Of a stretch of DNA of 64,000 nucleotides, positions 56,121-64,000 are shown in pieces. Under the pieces are notes generated by a model that had not been told where the DNA came from, searched no databases, and saw nothing but the letters and a program-made list of their open reading frames with translations. Each line of letters starts with the position of its first letter. Positions within the stretch are counted from its first letter, which is position 1. The stretch covers positions 2,894,001-2,958,000 of the forward strand of contig NZ_CP149803.1 in the NCBI RefSeq assembly GCF_037943105.1, given 5' to 3'. This DNA comes from Pseudomonas sp. TMP9 (lineage in GTDB: Bacteria; Pseudomonadota; Gammaproteobacteria; Pseudomonadales; Pseudomonadaceae). The position numbers were made by a program, and so were the translations under genes.

Positions 56121-57215
56121 TCAGGGCTTGTGCGGGCGCGAGAGAAACTCATGCGACTGCATTTCCAGCAGGCGGCTGAGGGTACGCTGGAATTCGAAGG
56201 TCAAGCGACCGCCGGTGTAGAGGTCTTTCAGCTCTACTTCAGCGGAGATGATCAGCTTGACGTTGCGGTCATAGAACTCGTCCACCAAATTAACAAAGCG
56301 CCGGGCCATATCGTCTTTGGCGGTGCTCATTTGCTCAACGTTCGCCAGCAACACGGCATGGAAAACCTTGCCCAGCTCGATGTAGTCGTTCTGGCTGCGG
56401 GGGCCATCGCACAGCTCACGGAAGTCAAACCAGGCCACGTCATCACCGATTTTGCGCGCGATGATGGCGCGGTTTTCGATCATTAACGGCTCGTTTTCCT
56501 GCACCACGCAGTGCTCAGGCAGCAGGCTGGTGAAGCTCTTTTGCAGGCTTTCTTCGGCAGCAGCGTCCAGCGGCCAGTGGAACAACTCCGCCTGCTCAAG
56601 CGCACGCAGGCGGTAGTCAATACCACTGTCGACATTGACGACATCGGTGTGCAGTTTTAACAGGGCAATCGCCGGCAGAAAGCGCGCGCGCTGCAGACCG
56701 TTTTTGTACAGGCCATCGGGCACGATATTGGAGGTCGCGACCAGGCTGACACCGTTTTTGAACAGCTCCTCCAGCAGGGTGGCGAGGATCATCGCGTCGG
56801 TGATGTCAGAGACGAAGAACTCATCGAAACAAATTACCCGCGCTTCGTCGGCAAAGCGCTTACCGATAATGGTCAACGGGTTCTTTTCGCCTTTGAGGGT
56901 GCGCATTTCTTCGTGCACGCGCTTCATAAAGCGGTGAAAGTGGGTACGCACTTTGCGCTCAAACGGCAGCGCATCGAAGAAGGTGTCGACCAAGTAGGTC
57001 TTACCGCGACCGACGCCACCCCAGAAATACAAACCCTTGACCGGCCCCTGCGGTTTTCTAGCAAACAGTTTGCTGAACACACCTGAGGTGCCCTTCTCGG
57101 CCGCGATCAGGTCGTCATACAGACGCTGCAGATGGCGCACCGCTGTTTCCTGAGCAGCATCATGGAAAAACTCAGGGCGCTTGAGGTCAGCTTGGTAGCG
57201 TTCTAGGGGGTTCAT
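56121..57215 (-). CDS. zapE: Cell-division ATPase ZapE (AFG1-like)
   Basis: 364 residues. Walker A GGVGRGKT (66-73), Walker B region VICFDEFFVSDI and arginine-finger segments place it in the AFG1/ZapE AAA-type family. ZapE interacts with FtsZ at the septum under stress and low oxygen in E. coli. Full length. Upstream of, and co-directional with, no obvious operon partner; a repeat-bearing gap lies on either side. Confidence 0.92.
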   Translation of the reverse strand: MNPLERYQADLKRPEFFHDAAQETAVRHLQRLYDDLIAAEKGTSGVFSKLFARKPQGPVKGLYFWGGVGRGKTYLVDTFFDALPFERKVRTHFHRFMKRVHEEMRTLKGEKNPLTIIGKRFADEARVICFDEFFVSDITDAMILATLLEELFKNGVSLVATSNIVPDGLYKNGLQRARFLPAIALLKLHTDVVNVDSGIDYRLRALEQAELFHWPLDAAAEESLQKSFTSLLPEHCVVQENEPLMIENRAIIARKIGDDVAWFDFRELCDGPRSQNDYIELGKVFHAVLLANVEQMSTAKDDMARRFVNLVDEFYDRNVKLIISAEVELKDLYTGGRLTFEFQRTLSRLLEMQSHEFLSRPHKP

Positions 57216-57329
57216 AATTCGTTAGCCGAGCACGTAAAACGGGGACGCCACTCTAGCGATGCCCCCACTGCTTGGCAATCAGCCAGCACGACTGGTCGGC
57301 GGAAATCCAATTAACACACCGCCGCGCAG

Positions 57330-57420
57330 CCGTAGGGCGGGTCAGGCCGCGCAGGTTGAACCTGCGATGCTAAGCATTGATGAGCCCGCATGGGTATCGC
57401 GTGACTCAACCCATCCTACC
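57330..57420. repeat. Intergenic inverted repeat, family B, long copy
   Basis: Starts CGTAGGGCGGGTCAGG and ends TCAACCCATCCTACC; the ends are inverted with a few mismatches, and an inner GCAGGTTGAACCTGC is a perfect palindromic stem (57351-57365). Lies after the trpS stop. Confidence 0.65.
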
Positions 57421-57440
57421 GAGCTACCGAGCTACCGAGC
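57417..57440. repeat. Three tandem copies of TACCGAGC
   Basis: Perfect 3 x 8-base direct repeat ending 3 bases short of the trpS stop codon on the other strand. Such units can vary in copy number by slippage. Confidence 0.8.
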
Positions 57441-57442
57441 CT

Positions 57443-58789
57443 TTATTCAGCCGGGGTCAGCGCCTCACGCAAGCGCTGGATCGCCGCTTGGGCGGCAGCG
57501 CTGTCGGCAAATGTCGGGCTGGTCGCCACGCACTCATCGTCCAACCAAACACCAAAGCCGCCGTTTTGCTCACGTACATCCAGCGTATCACCGGACTGCA
57601 AGCGCTTATTGACCATGCCTGCAGCCTTGCCATCAGCAAAGGGTATGGACAGCAGCAACTGCTCACCCGACGCGTCTAACAGACGGAAACGGAAACGGCC
57701 ATCGTCGTCACGGAAGCTGACAAAACGCGCGCTCTTACCGGCTTTTTTCTTTTCATTGGCATCGCTTACATCCTGACTGCGGAAGGAACGCAGGCCCACC
57801 GCCTCACGCAGCTCGCCAAGAAACGGCGTCGCTATTTTGCGCGCCTTGGCAGCGCCGGCCAGCAAAATATCTTCTAAGTCCGCAGGTTTGCTGATCAGCG
57901 CCTGATAACGCTCACGGGCTTCGCCCAACTCAGCTTCAAGTAGGGTGACCAATGCCTGCTTGGCCTCGCCCCATCCAAGACCCTCTTGCAGCGCTGCACG
58001 GAAATCCGCCTGTTGGGTGGGTGCCGCAAAGGCTTGATAGAGGGTGAACAGGTGCGAGTTGTCGGGGTCTTTCGCCTCGCCCGGCAGCTTGGAGTCGGTG
58101 ACGATACGTGCCACGGCGTCCTTAAGCTGCTTGGCGCTGCCGAACAACGGGATGGTGTTGTCGTAGCTTTTGCTCATCTTGCGCCCGTCGAGGCCGGGCA
58201 AGGTGGCGACGTCTTCTTCAATCACTGCCTCAGGCAGGGTGAACAGCTCTTTACCGTTACCGAACAGGTGGTTGAAGCGCTGAGCGATGTCACGGGCCAT
58301 TTCCACATGTTGAATCTGATCGCGACCAACCGGCACTTTGTGCGCGTTGAACATCAGGATGTCGGCCGCCATCAGCACGGGGTAGCTGAACAGGCCCATG
58401 GTGATGCCAGCGTCCGGGTCTTCGCCCTGTTCGACGTTTTTGTCCACCGACGCCTTGTAGGCATGGGCGCGATTCAGCAGCCCCTTGCCTGCCACGCAGG
58501 TAAGCAACCAGCACAGCTCAGGAATTTCAGGGATATCTGACTGACGGTAGAAGGTTGCTTTATCGGTATCCAACCCCAGCGCCAGCCAAGCAGCAGCAAT
58601 TTCCAGACGTGAACGCTGAATGCGCGCCGGCTGATCGCACTTGATCAGCGCATGGTAGTCAGCCAGAAAATAGAACGAGTCCGCATCGGCTGCGCGACTG
58701 GCCACAATCGCTGGGCGAATCGCGCCCGCATAGTTACCCAGGTGCGGGGTGCCGGTGGTGGTGATGCCGGTAAGGATACGAGTGGTCAT
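57443..58789 (-). CDS. trpS: Tryptophan--tRNA ligase with extra C-terminal domain
   Basis: 448 residues, about 110 longer than the common bacterial enzyme. Class I synthetase motifs HLGN (16-19) and KMSKS (near 203). The catalytic part ends near residue 330. The extension ([53 protein letters not shown]) resembles a YegP/DUF1508-like fold joined by a Lys-rich linker. Pseudomonas TrpS proteins are known to be this long; the role of the added domain is not established. Confidence 0.95.
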   Translation of the reverse strand: MTTRILTGITTTGTPHLGNYAGAIRPAIVASRAADADSFYFLADYHALIKCDQPARIQRSRLEIAAAWLALGLDTDKATFYRQSDIPEIPELCWLLTCVAGKGLLNRAHAYKASVDKNVEQGEDPDAGITMGLFSYPVLMAADILMFNAHKVPVGRDQIQHVEMARDIAQRFNHLFGNGKELFTLPEAVIEEDVATLPGLDGRKMSKSYDNTIPLFGSAKQLKDAVARIVTDSKLPGEAKDPDNSHLFTLYQAFAAPTQQADFRAALQEGLGWGEAKQALVTLLEAELGEARERYQALISKPADLEDILLAGAAKARKIATPFLGELREAVGLRSFRSQDVSDANEKKKAGKSARFVSFRDDDGRFRFRLLDASGEQLLLSIPFADGKAAGMVNKRLQSGDTLDVREQNGGFGVWLDDECVATSPTFADSAAAQAAIQRLREALTPAE

Positions 58790-58830
58790 GGCGTTCGCTT
58801 ATCAACTCAGGCGCAGACAGCCTGTAGGGG

Positions 58831-59460
58831 TCAGAGACGCGGCAGCAGCAGATCTTTAAGATCAGTGAGCTTGCCGTGAAAAAAGTGCCCGCATTCTGCC
58901 ACTTTCAACAGCTCATGGGCACGCCCGAGTGCCGCTGACCATTGGTAAACCGTTTGCGGGTCGATCACCTCATCATCTTCCGGCTGGATCAGAACCAGCG
59001 GGCAGTGGCTCGCAGGCGGCGTTTCAGCCGTCAGACGTTGCACTGCCGGGGCCAACATAAACAGCTTCTCGGGCATCACGCCCTGAGCTTCCAAACGCCC
59101 ACCCAGCGCGGCCGCCACAAAGCCACCAAAGGAAAAACCCATCAGGGTAAGCGGTAAATCAGGGTATTGGGCGCGCAACCAGTGGGCCACAGCCTCAGCG
59201 TCATCCACCTCGCCACTGGCCATATCATGGCTGCCGGCGCTGGCGCCGACACCGCGGTAATTAAAGCGCACCGTGGCCAAACCACAGTCGCGAGCAGTGC
59301 GCTGCAAGGTCGAAACCACCTTATTGAGCATGGTGCCGCCTTGCACCGGATTGGGGTGGCAGATCAGCGCCACACCACGGGCGTCAAGGGTGTCCAGCCG
59401 CAGGGCTTCGAGTTGGCCGCAAGGGCCGGCAATCATCAAGGGGGTTTCGCGGCTAAGCAA
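58831..59460 (-). CDS. Alpha/beta hydrolase
   Basis: 209 residues from a TTG at 59460 with GGAG 7 bases before it; the ATG at 59436 is an alternative. CHPNPVQGGTMLNKVV and FNYRGVGASAG precede the nucleophile elbow GFSFGG; the catalytic Asp/His follow in EDDEVIDPQTVYQW and CGHFFHG. These features match the group of small dienelactone-hydrolase-like proteins. Substrate unknown. Co-directional with trpS, 41 bases upstream of it. Confidence 0.85.
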   Translation of the reverse strand: MLSRETPLMIAGPCGQLEALRLDTLDARGVALICHPNPVQGGTMLNKVVSTLQRTARDCGLATVRFNYRGVGASAGSHDMASGEVDDAEAVAHWLRAQYPDLPLTLMGFSFGGFVAAALGGRLEAQGVMPEKLFMLAPAVQRLTAETPPASHCPLVLIQPEDDEVIDPQTVYQWSAALGRAHELLKVAECGHFFHGKLTDLKDLLLPRL

Positions 59461-59590
59461 CAGGGAACTCCGTGACCTCGCAGAGGGTCGACACGTCTAG
59501 CAGACAGCCTGCGCTGCACACATCATTCGGCTATACAGCGCAGGTTCGAGCCGTTAACGTAAAGCAAAGCCGTTTAGAGAGGAAGGACTC

Positions 59591-60028
59591 GTGGAACAGA
59601 CGCTTACCGCCTGGTTGCTACCCGCCATTACCCTGGTAGCCGGCATTGCCATTGGCTTCCTGATTGCGCGCCTAGCGCCCAACGCTGCACCCAACCGTAC
59701 CCAGCGCCAGCTGGATGAAATTCAACAACGCTTCGACACCTACCAGAGTGAGGTGGTCACCCACTTCAACACCACCGCCAGCCTGGTGAAAAAACTCAGC
59801 CAGACCCAACTGGATGTGCAGCAACACCTGTCCGACGGAGCCAATCGCCTGGCCTTAGACGAATTAACCCGTCAGCGCCTACTGGCCACCCTGCATGCCG
59901 ACGATAGCGGCGAAAAACGCGAGCGCCTAAAGCCGCCCGTGCACCATGAGATGCCCAAAGACTACGCGCCAAAAACTGCCGATGTGCCCGGCATGCTGGA
60001 TGAAAGTTACGGACTGAAGAACAAGTAA
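59591..60028 (+). CDS. yhcB: YhcB/ZapG-family (DUF1043) inner-membrane protein
   Basis: 145 residues from a GTG at 59591 (GAGGAAGGA just before). One N-terminal membrane helix (WLLPAITLVAGIAIGFLIAR), then a coiled coil (TQRQLDEIQQRFDTYQSEVV) and a C-terminal region ending DVPGMLDESYGLKNK. YhcB affects cell envelope shape and division in E. coli. Followed by a bidirectional terminator that it shares with cysNC. Confidence 0.92.
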   Translation: MEQTLTAWLLPAITLVAGIAIGFLIARLAPNAAPNRTQRQLDEIQQRFDTYQSEVVTHFNTTASLVKKLSQTQLDVQQHLSDGANRLALDELTRQRLLATLHADDSGEKRERLKPPVHHEMPKDYAPKTADVPGMLDESYGLKNK

Positions 60029-60067
60029 CAGCCGCTCAAACCACTGCACTGACAATTCAGCACCCAT

Positions 60068-60094
60068 AAAAAACCCGCACTGAGCGGGTTTTTT
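60068..60094. terminator. Bidirectional Rho-independent terminator between yhcB and cysNC
   Basis: AAAAAACCCGC (60068-60078) pairs with GCGGGTTTTTT (60084-60094). T tracts on both strands suit convergent genes. Confidence 0.92.
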
Positions 60095-60110
60095 AATGAC
60101 TGAGCCAGCG

Positions 60111-62012
60111 TTAAATCACCCCACGCTCGCGCAGCAGTGCCAGCACCTGCTTGACGCTTTCCTCCAGCGACAGTGCTTGGGTGTCGATTACTAGGTCAGC
60201 ATTCAACGGCACGTCATAAGGGAAGGACTCGCCCGGGATGTTATCGCCACCGGCGGCGTACAACCCTTGCGGGTCGCGTTCGGCGCAGACCTGCGGCGAA
60301 GCCTGCACATACACGGTGATCAGACGCTCGGTACCGATCAGCGCCTTGGCCTGATCACGGCCTTCGGCATCCGGGGCAACGAAGGCCGCCAAGGTTAGCA
60401 AGCCAGCCTCGTTGAACTGACGCGCCACGTGAGCGGCACGCCGCCAGTTCTCGGTACGCCCGGCACGATCCTGCGGCAGGCCCTTATTCAGGTCATGACG
60501 CAGGTTCTGGCCATCCAATACATACACCGCACGGCCTGAGTCGAACAGTTTGCGCTCCACGGCATAGGCCAGGGTGCTTTTGCCCGCGCCAGACAGGCCG
60601 CTGAACAACACCGTGGCCGGCTGCTGACCGAAACGCGTGGCCCGCTCTTCGGTCGACACATGGGCCAGCTGACCATGATGACCACCCGAGCCGTGCGCGC
60701 CAATCGGTTCGGCGATGATCATGCCAGCGCCAACGGTGCCATTGGTTAGGCGGTCGATGATGATAAAGGAGCCAGTGGTACGGTTGTGCGCATAGCCGTC
60801 CAGCGCAATCGGTGCATCCAAGGCGATACGCACCTGGCCGATTTCATTAAGGTGCAGGCTGCTAGCCGCGCCTTCTTCTAAGGTGTTCACATCCACCCGG
60901 TGATTGATGCAGGCAATCGAGCCCGGCACATAACTGGTGGCGCGCTTGATGTCGTATTTCTTACCCGGCAGCATCGGCTCTTCGGCCATCCACACCAGCA
61001 TGGCGTCGAAACTATCGACCACTTGCGGACGGTTATCACCGTGCACCAGCATGTCGCCGCGCGACACATCAATTTCGTCTTCCAAGGTGATGGTGATCGC
61101 CTGACCAGGACCGGCCTGCTCCAGCTCACCTTCAAAGGTGACAATGGACTTGACCTTGCTGCCCTTGCCCGATGGCAAAGCAATCACTTCATCGCCCTTG
61201 CGCACGATGCCGCTGGCCAAGGTGCCGGCAAACCCGCGGAAGTTCAGGTTGGGGCGGTTGACGTACTGCACCGGGAAGCGCAAGTCGTTGAAGTTACGAT
61301 CGCCAGCCACTTCCACCGTTTCAAGAATCTCCATCAACGATTGACCGGTGTACCAAGGCGACTGCTCGCTCTTGTTGACCACGTTGTCGCCCTTGAGCGC
61401 TGACATCGGCACGAAATACATCGAGCTTGGCTTGAAGGCAATCCCTTCAACAAACGCTAGGTAGTCGGACTTGATCTGCTCAAAAACGCCCTGATCGAAG
61501 CCTTTGAGATCCATCTTATTGACCGCAACGACGATGTGCTTAATGCCCAGCAAGGAGGCAATAAAGCTATGGCGCTTGGTCTGGGTCTGCACGCCGTAAC
61601 GGGCGTCGATCAAAATAATTGCCAGGTCGCAGTTGGACGCACCGGTGGCCATGTTGCGGGTGTACTGCTCATGGCCGGGGGTGTCGGCAATGATAAATTT
61701 GCGTTTGGTGGTGCTGAAATAGCGGTAGGCCACATCAATGGTGATGCCTTGCTCGCGCTCGGCCTGCAGGCCGTCGACCAGCAGCGCCAAGTCAATATCG
61801 TCACCGGTGGTGCCGACTTTTTTCGAGTCTTTGCTGATGGCTTCCAGATGGTCTTCATAGATCATCTTGGAGTCATGCAGTAGACGGCCAATCAGTGTGC
61901 TTTTGCCGTCGTCGACGTTGCCGCACGTAAGAAAGCGCAGCAGCTCTTTACGTTCGTGCTGGGCCAGGTAAGCGAGAATGTCTTCGCTGATCAATTCGGA
62001 TTGGTGCGACAT
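60111..62012 (-). CDS. cysNC: Bifunctional sulfate adenylyltransferase subunit 1 / APS kinase (CysNC)
   Basis: 633 residues from the ATG at 62012 (AAGGGG upstream). The CysN GTPase part has G1 [12 protein letters not shown] near residue 30, [15 protein letters not shown] and NKMDL. The C-terminal CysC kinase has its P-loop [13 protein letters not shown] near 470-482. CysN with CysD makes adenosine phosphosulfate from sulfate and ATP; CysC phosphorylates it to PAPS. The fused CysNC form is normal for Pseudomonas. 13 bases after cysD on the same strand. Confidence 0.97.
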   Translation of the reverse strand: MSHQSELISEDILAYLAQHERKELLRFLTCGNVDDGKSTLIGRLLHDSKMIYEDHLEAISKDSKKVGTTGDDIDLALLVDGLQAEREQGITIDVAYRYFSTTKRKFIIADTPGHEQYTRNMATGASNCDLAIILIDARYGVQTQTKRHSFIASLLGIKHIVVAVNKMDLKGFDQGVFEQIKSDYLAFVEGIAFKPSSMYFVPMSALKGDNVVNKSEQSPWYTGQSLMEILETVEVAGDRNFNDLRFPVQYVNRPNLNFRGFAGTLASGIVRKGDEVIALPSGKGSKVKSIVTFEGELEQAGPGQAITITLEDEIDVSRGDMLVHGDNRPQVVDSFDAMLVWMAEEPMLPGKKYDIKRATSYVPGSIACINHRVDVNTLEEGAASSLHLNEIGQVRIALDAPIALDGYAHNRTTGSFIIIDRLTNGTVGAGMIIAEPIGAHGSGGHHGQLAHVSTEERATRFGQQPATVLFSGLSGAGKSTLAYAVERKLFDSGRAVYVLDGQNLRHDLNKGLPQDRAGRTENWRRAAHVARQFNEAGLLTLAAFVAPDAEGRDQAKALIGTERLITVYVQASPQVCAERDPQGLYAAGGDNIPGESFPYDVPLNADLVIDTQALSLEESVKQVLALLRERGVI

Positions 62013-62025
62013 ATTAACCCCTTGC

Positions 62026-62943
62026 TTAGAAATAGCCCTGACGTTTCTTCTCTTCCATCGAGCCGCTGGAGTCATGGTCGATGACGCGGCCTTGGCGCTC
62101 AGAGGTTTTGGCCAACAGCATTTCCTGAATAATCTCCGGCAGGCTGGTTGCCGTGGACTCCACCGCACCGGTTAGCGGGTAGCAACCGAGGGTCCGGAAG
62201 CGCACCATCTTTTTATGGATGCTGGCTTTTTGCTCAGGGGTAAGGTGCTCGAGGATGCGCTCGTCGTCGATCATGATCAGCGCACCGTTCATCTCGATCA
62301 CGTCACGCTCGGCGGCGAAGTACAGCGGAACAATTGGGATGCTTTCTAGGTAGATGTACTGCCAGATATCCAACTCGGTCCAGTTGGACAACGGGAATAC
62401 GCGAATCGACTCGCCCTTTTTGACGTTGCCGTTGTAAACATTCCACAGTTCGGGACGCTGATTTTTCGGGTCCCAGCGGTGCTTGCTGTCGCGGAAAGAG
62501 TACACGCGCTCTTTAGCCCGCGACTTCTCTTCATCACGACGGGCGCCACCAAAGGCGGCATCAAAGCCGTGATGGTTCAACGCCTGCTTAAGGCCTTCGG
62601 TTTTCATCACGTCGGTGTGCTTGGCACTACCGTAGGTGAAGGGGTTCATGTCCTGCGCCACGCCATCGGGGTTGATGTGGGTGATCAGCTCCAGGCCATA
62701 CTCGTCGACCATCTGCTTGCGAAAACGATACATCTCCTGAAACTTCCAGCGGGTATCGATGTGCATCACCGGGAACGGTAACTTGCCCGGATAGAAGGCT
62801 TTACGCGCCAGGTGCAACATCACTGCGGAGTCTTTACCGATGGAATAGAGCATGACCGGATTGTCGAATTCAGCAGCCACTTCACGAATGATGTGGATAC
62901 TTTCCGCCTCAAGCTGCTTCAGATGGGTCAGTTTATCGAGCAT
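62026..62943 (-). CDS. cysD: Sulfate adenylyltransferase subunit 2
   Basis: 305 residues. PP-loop [20 protein letters not shown] near residue 30, [20 protein letters not shown] near 130 and [15 protein letters not shown] [11 protein letters not shown] near 250. It is the adenylyl-transferring subunit that pairs with CysN. First gene of the cysD-cysNC operon. No obvious operator in the 176-base upstream gap. Confidence 0.97.
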   Translation of the reverse strand: MLDKLTHLKQLEAESIHIIREVAAEFDNPVMLYSIGKDSAVMLHLARKAFYPGKLPFPVMHIDTRWKFQEMYRFRKQMVDEYGLELITHINPDGVAQDMNPFTYGSAKHTDVMKTEGLKQALNHHGFDAAFGGARRDEEKSRAKERVYSFRDSKHRWDPKNQRPELWNVYNGNVKKGESIRVFPLSNWTELDIWQYIYLESIPIVPLYFAAERDVIEMNGALIMIDDERILEHLTPEQKASIHKKMVRFRTLGCYPLTGAVESTATSLPEIIQEMLLAKTSERQGRVIDHDSSGSMEEKKRQGYF

Positions 62944-63119
62944 GGCTACTCACGATTTCGATGTAGTTGGGCCGGCGGGCCGTGGACGAAGCGGCACTCT
63001 AGCACAGCATCATCGTCTAATCAGGAGCCTGTTTAGATCGAAACGGTCTAGCTTTATACCGACAGGCAAGCCGGTCCCCAGCCACTCAATGGGCGCTTGG
63101 TCAACGCCAAAGCAGGCCG

Positions 63120-63878
63120 TTAGATGGGGTTGGGGCAATCGATAAACACATGCTCAATAGCAAAGCGTCGCGCCAGGTATTCACCCAACGCTTGCACCCC
63201 GTAACGCTCAGTGGCGTGGTGACCGGCGGCGATAAAGCTGATGCCGCTCTCTTGGGCACTGTGGAAGGTCTGCTCAGAGGCCTCCCCTGTCAGATAGAGG
63301 TCAACACCCGCCGCGATCGCTTGATCGATGTAGCCCTGCCCGCCGCCCGTGCACCATCCCACGCGGCGGATCATGCCCTCGCCTGTGATTAACAGTGGCT
63401 CACGACCAAGCACCTGATGCACATGGCGGGCGAAATCCTGTGCCGTCATGGCCTCGGCAAGTGAGCCGACTAAGCCGACAGTGCTTGGATTTTCAGGCTC
63501 CAGCGAGCCTTCTACGGTGATGCCGAGTTGGGCGGCCAGTTGCACGTTATTGCCGACGTCCGCGTGCACATCCAGCGGCAAATGATAGGCCAGCAGGCTC
63601 ATGTCATTAGCCAGCAAGGTATGCAGGCGGCGCCGCTTCATCCCGGTGACACAGGAGTTCTCGCCCTTCCAAAAATAACCGTGGTGCACCAACACCACGT
63701 CAGCACCAGCCTCCACGGCAGCGTCGAGTAGCGCCTGGCTGGCGGTGACCCCACTGACAATACGGCGCACCTGCGGCCGGCCTTCAACCTGCAAGCCGTT
63801 GGGGCAATAATCATTGATGCGCGCGGCGTTGAGGTAGCGATCGGCTTCCTCCACCAAGATCGCTAGGGCGATGGCCAT
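63120..63878 (-). CDS. Nif3-like (NIF3/YbgI) dinuclear metal protein
   Basis: 252 residues from the ATG at 63878, with AAGGAA 6 bases upstream. Metal-site histidines and acidic residues are in VLVHHGYFWKGENSC (near 65) and HHATERYGVQALGEY (near 220); NDYCPNGLQVEG near 23 is the N-terminal family signature. A GTP-cyclohydrolase-like Nif3 fold; function uncertain. Divergent from the gene that begins at 63990. Confidence 0.9.
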   Translation of the reverse strand: MAIALAILVEEADRYLNAARINDYCPNGLQVEGRPQVRRIVSGVTASQALLDAAVEAGADVVLVHHGYFWKGENSCVTGMKRRRLHTLLANDMSLLAYHLPLDVHADVGNNVQLAAQLGITVEGSLEPENPSTVGLVGSLAEAMTAQDFARHVHQVLGREPLLITGEGMIRRVGWCTGGGQGYIDQAIAAGVDLYLTGEASEQTFHSAQESGISFIAAGHHATERYGVQALGEYLARRFAIEHVFIDCPNPI

Positions 63879-63989
63879 TAGAGTTTCCTTATCAATAGTT
63901 GCGGGGCGCTGCTTTATTTCCAGGTGCTTCCCTATAATGGCGCACCTTAAGGGGCGCACCTGCCCCCGGCAACCCTCAGGATTGAATCG

Positions 63990-64000
63990 ATGTTCAAGGC
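63990..64000 (+). CDS. Start of a gene at the right edge, possibly algW (partial)
   Basis: Only ATG TTC AAG GC is present (MFKA). A TATAAT at 63933-63938 could be its -10 box. In PAO1 the gene divergent from the Nif3-like gene is algW, a DegS-type periplasmic protease, and its N-terminus begins similarly (from memory). There is too little sequence for a firm call. Confidence 0.35.

Noticed and set aside
57417..57440. CRISPR-like direct repeats
   Set aside because: Units are only 8 bases and contiguous, with no spacers; no cas gene in the window.

Overview
The window is a stretch of a Pseudomonas chromosome, probably not P. aeruginosa itself. It is G+C rich and contains no rRNA or tRNA gene that I could see, no phage and no insertion sequence. 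Several blocks match, from memory, the PAO1 gene order: the imelysin/di-heme/DUF1513 genes followed by mexVW; groESL-fxsA-HugZ-like-SDR; and zapE-trpS-hydrolase-yhcB-cysNC-cysD-Nif3-(algW). Between them lie blocks that sit elsewhere in PAO1 (bau beta-alanine genes, oprC copper receptor, copA/cueR).

Layout. 1-3.9 kb: end of a probable imelysin gene, then a lipoprotein di-heme cytochrome, a second imelysin lipoprotein and a Tat-exported DUF1513 protein, an iron-linked envelope operon with a possible Fur box. 4.1-5.7 kb: chemoreceptor with a sigma-28 type promoter. 5.9-10.2 kb: MexV/MexW-like RND pump. 11.2-13.9 kb: groESL (with a sigma-32 promoter) and fxsA. 14.1-17.7 kb: HugZ-like protein, SDR, solute-binding protein, NYN/LOTUS protein. 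18.0-18.9 kb: an A+T-rich Mrr-type restriction endonuclease gene, the one clearly foreign gene. 19.0-27.5 kb: polyamine/beta-alanine block (glutamine-amidotransferase hydrolase, bauC-like dehydrogenase, bauA, divergent bauR, RutR-like TetR, YigZ, SDR, adenine/adenosine deaminase). 27.6-32.4 kb: cytochrome b561, PepSY, and a copper uptake/delivery set (OprC-like receptor, two DUF2946 proteins, PCuAC chaperone). 32.7-36.0 kb: membrane PAS/GAF sensor, a 59-residue unannotated-looking small gene, Bcr/CflA exporter.

36.1-44.5 kb: second RND pump with its own divergent TetR regulator and a palindromic operator, abutting a copper export module (copZ, copA, cueR) whose two promoters face away from each other and share a perfect 12-bp inverted repeat containing both -35 boxes. 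44.7-46.6 kb: second chemoreceptor, again with a sigma-28 type promoter. 46.7-53.9 kb: HAD phosphatase, tesB, HDAC-family deacetylase, EamA transporter, class V aminotransferase, flavoprotein, REC-CheC fusion. 54.1-64.0 kb: PAS protein, DEAD-box helicase, zapE, trpS with an extra C-terminal domain, hydrolase, yhcB, sulfate-activation genes cysD-cysNC, Nif3-family protein and the first codons of a gene that may be algW.

Overall the region is mostly conserved housekeeping and envelope/metal-stress genes. I did not find a clearly new multi-gene system. The most useful observations are the regulatory signals (paired sigma-28 promoters, sigma-32 promoter, divergent CueR promoters, RND operator), the foreign Mrr gene, the sensor lacking an output domain, the REC-CheC/PAS pair, the link between copper import and export genes, and three families of intergenic inverted repeats.
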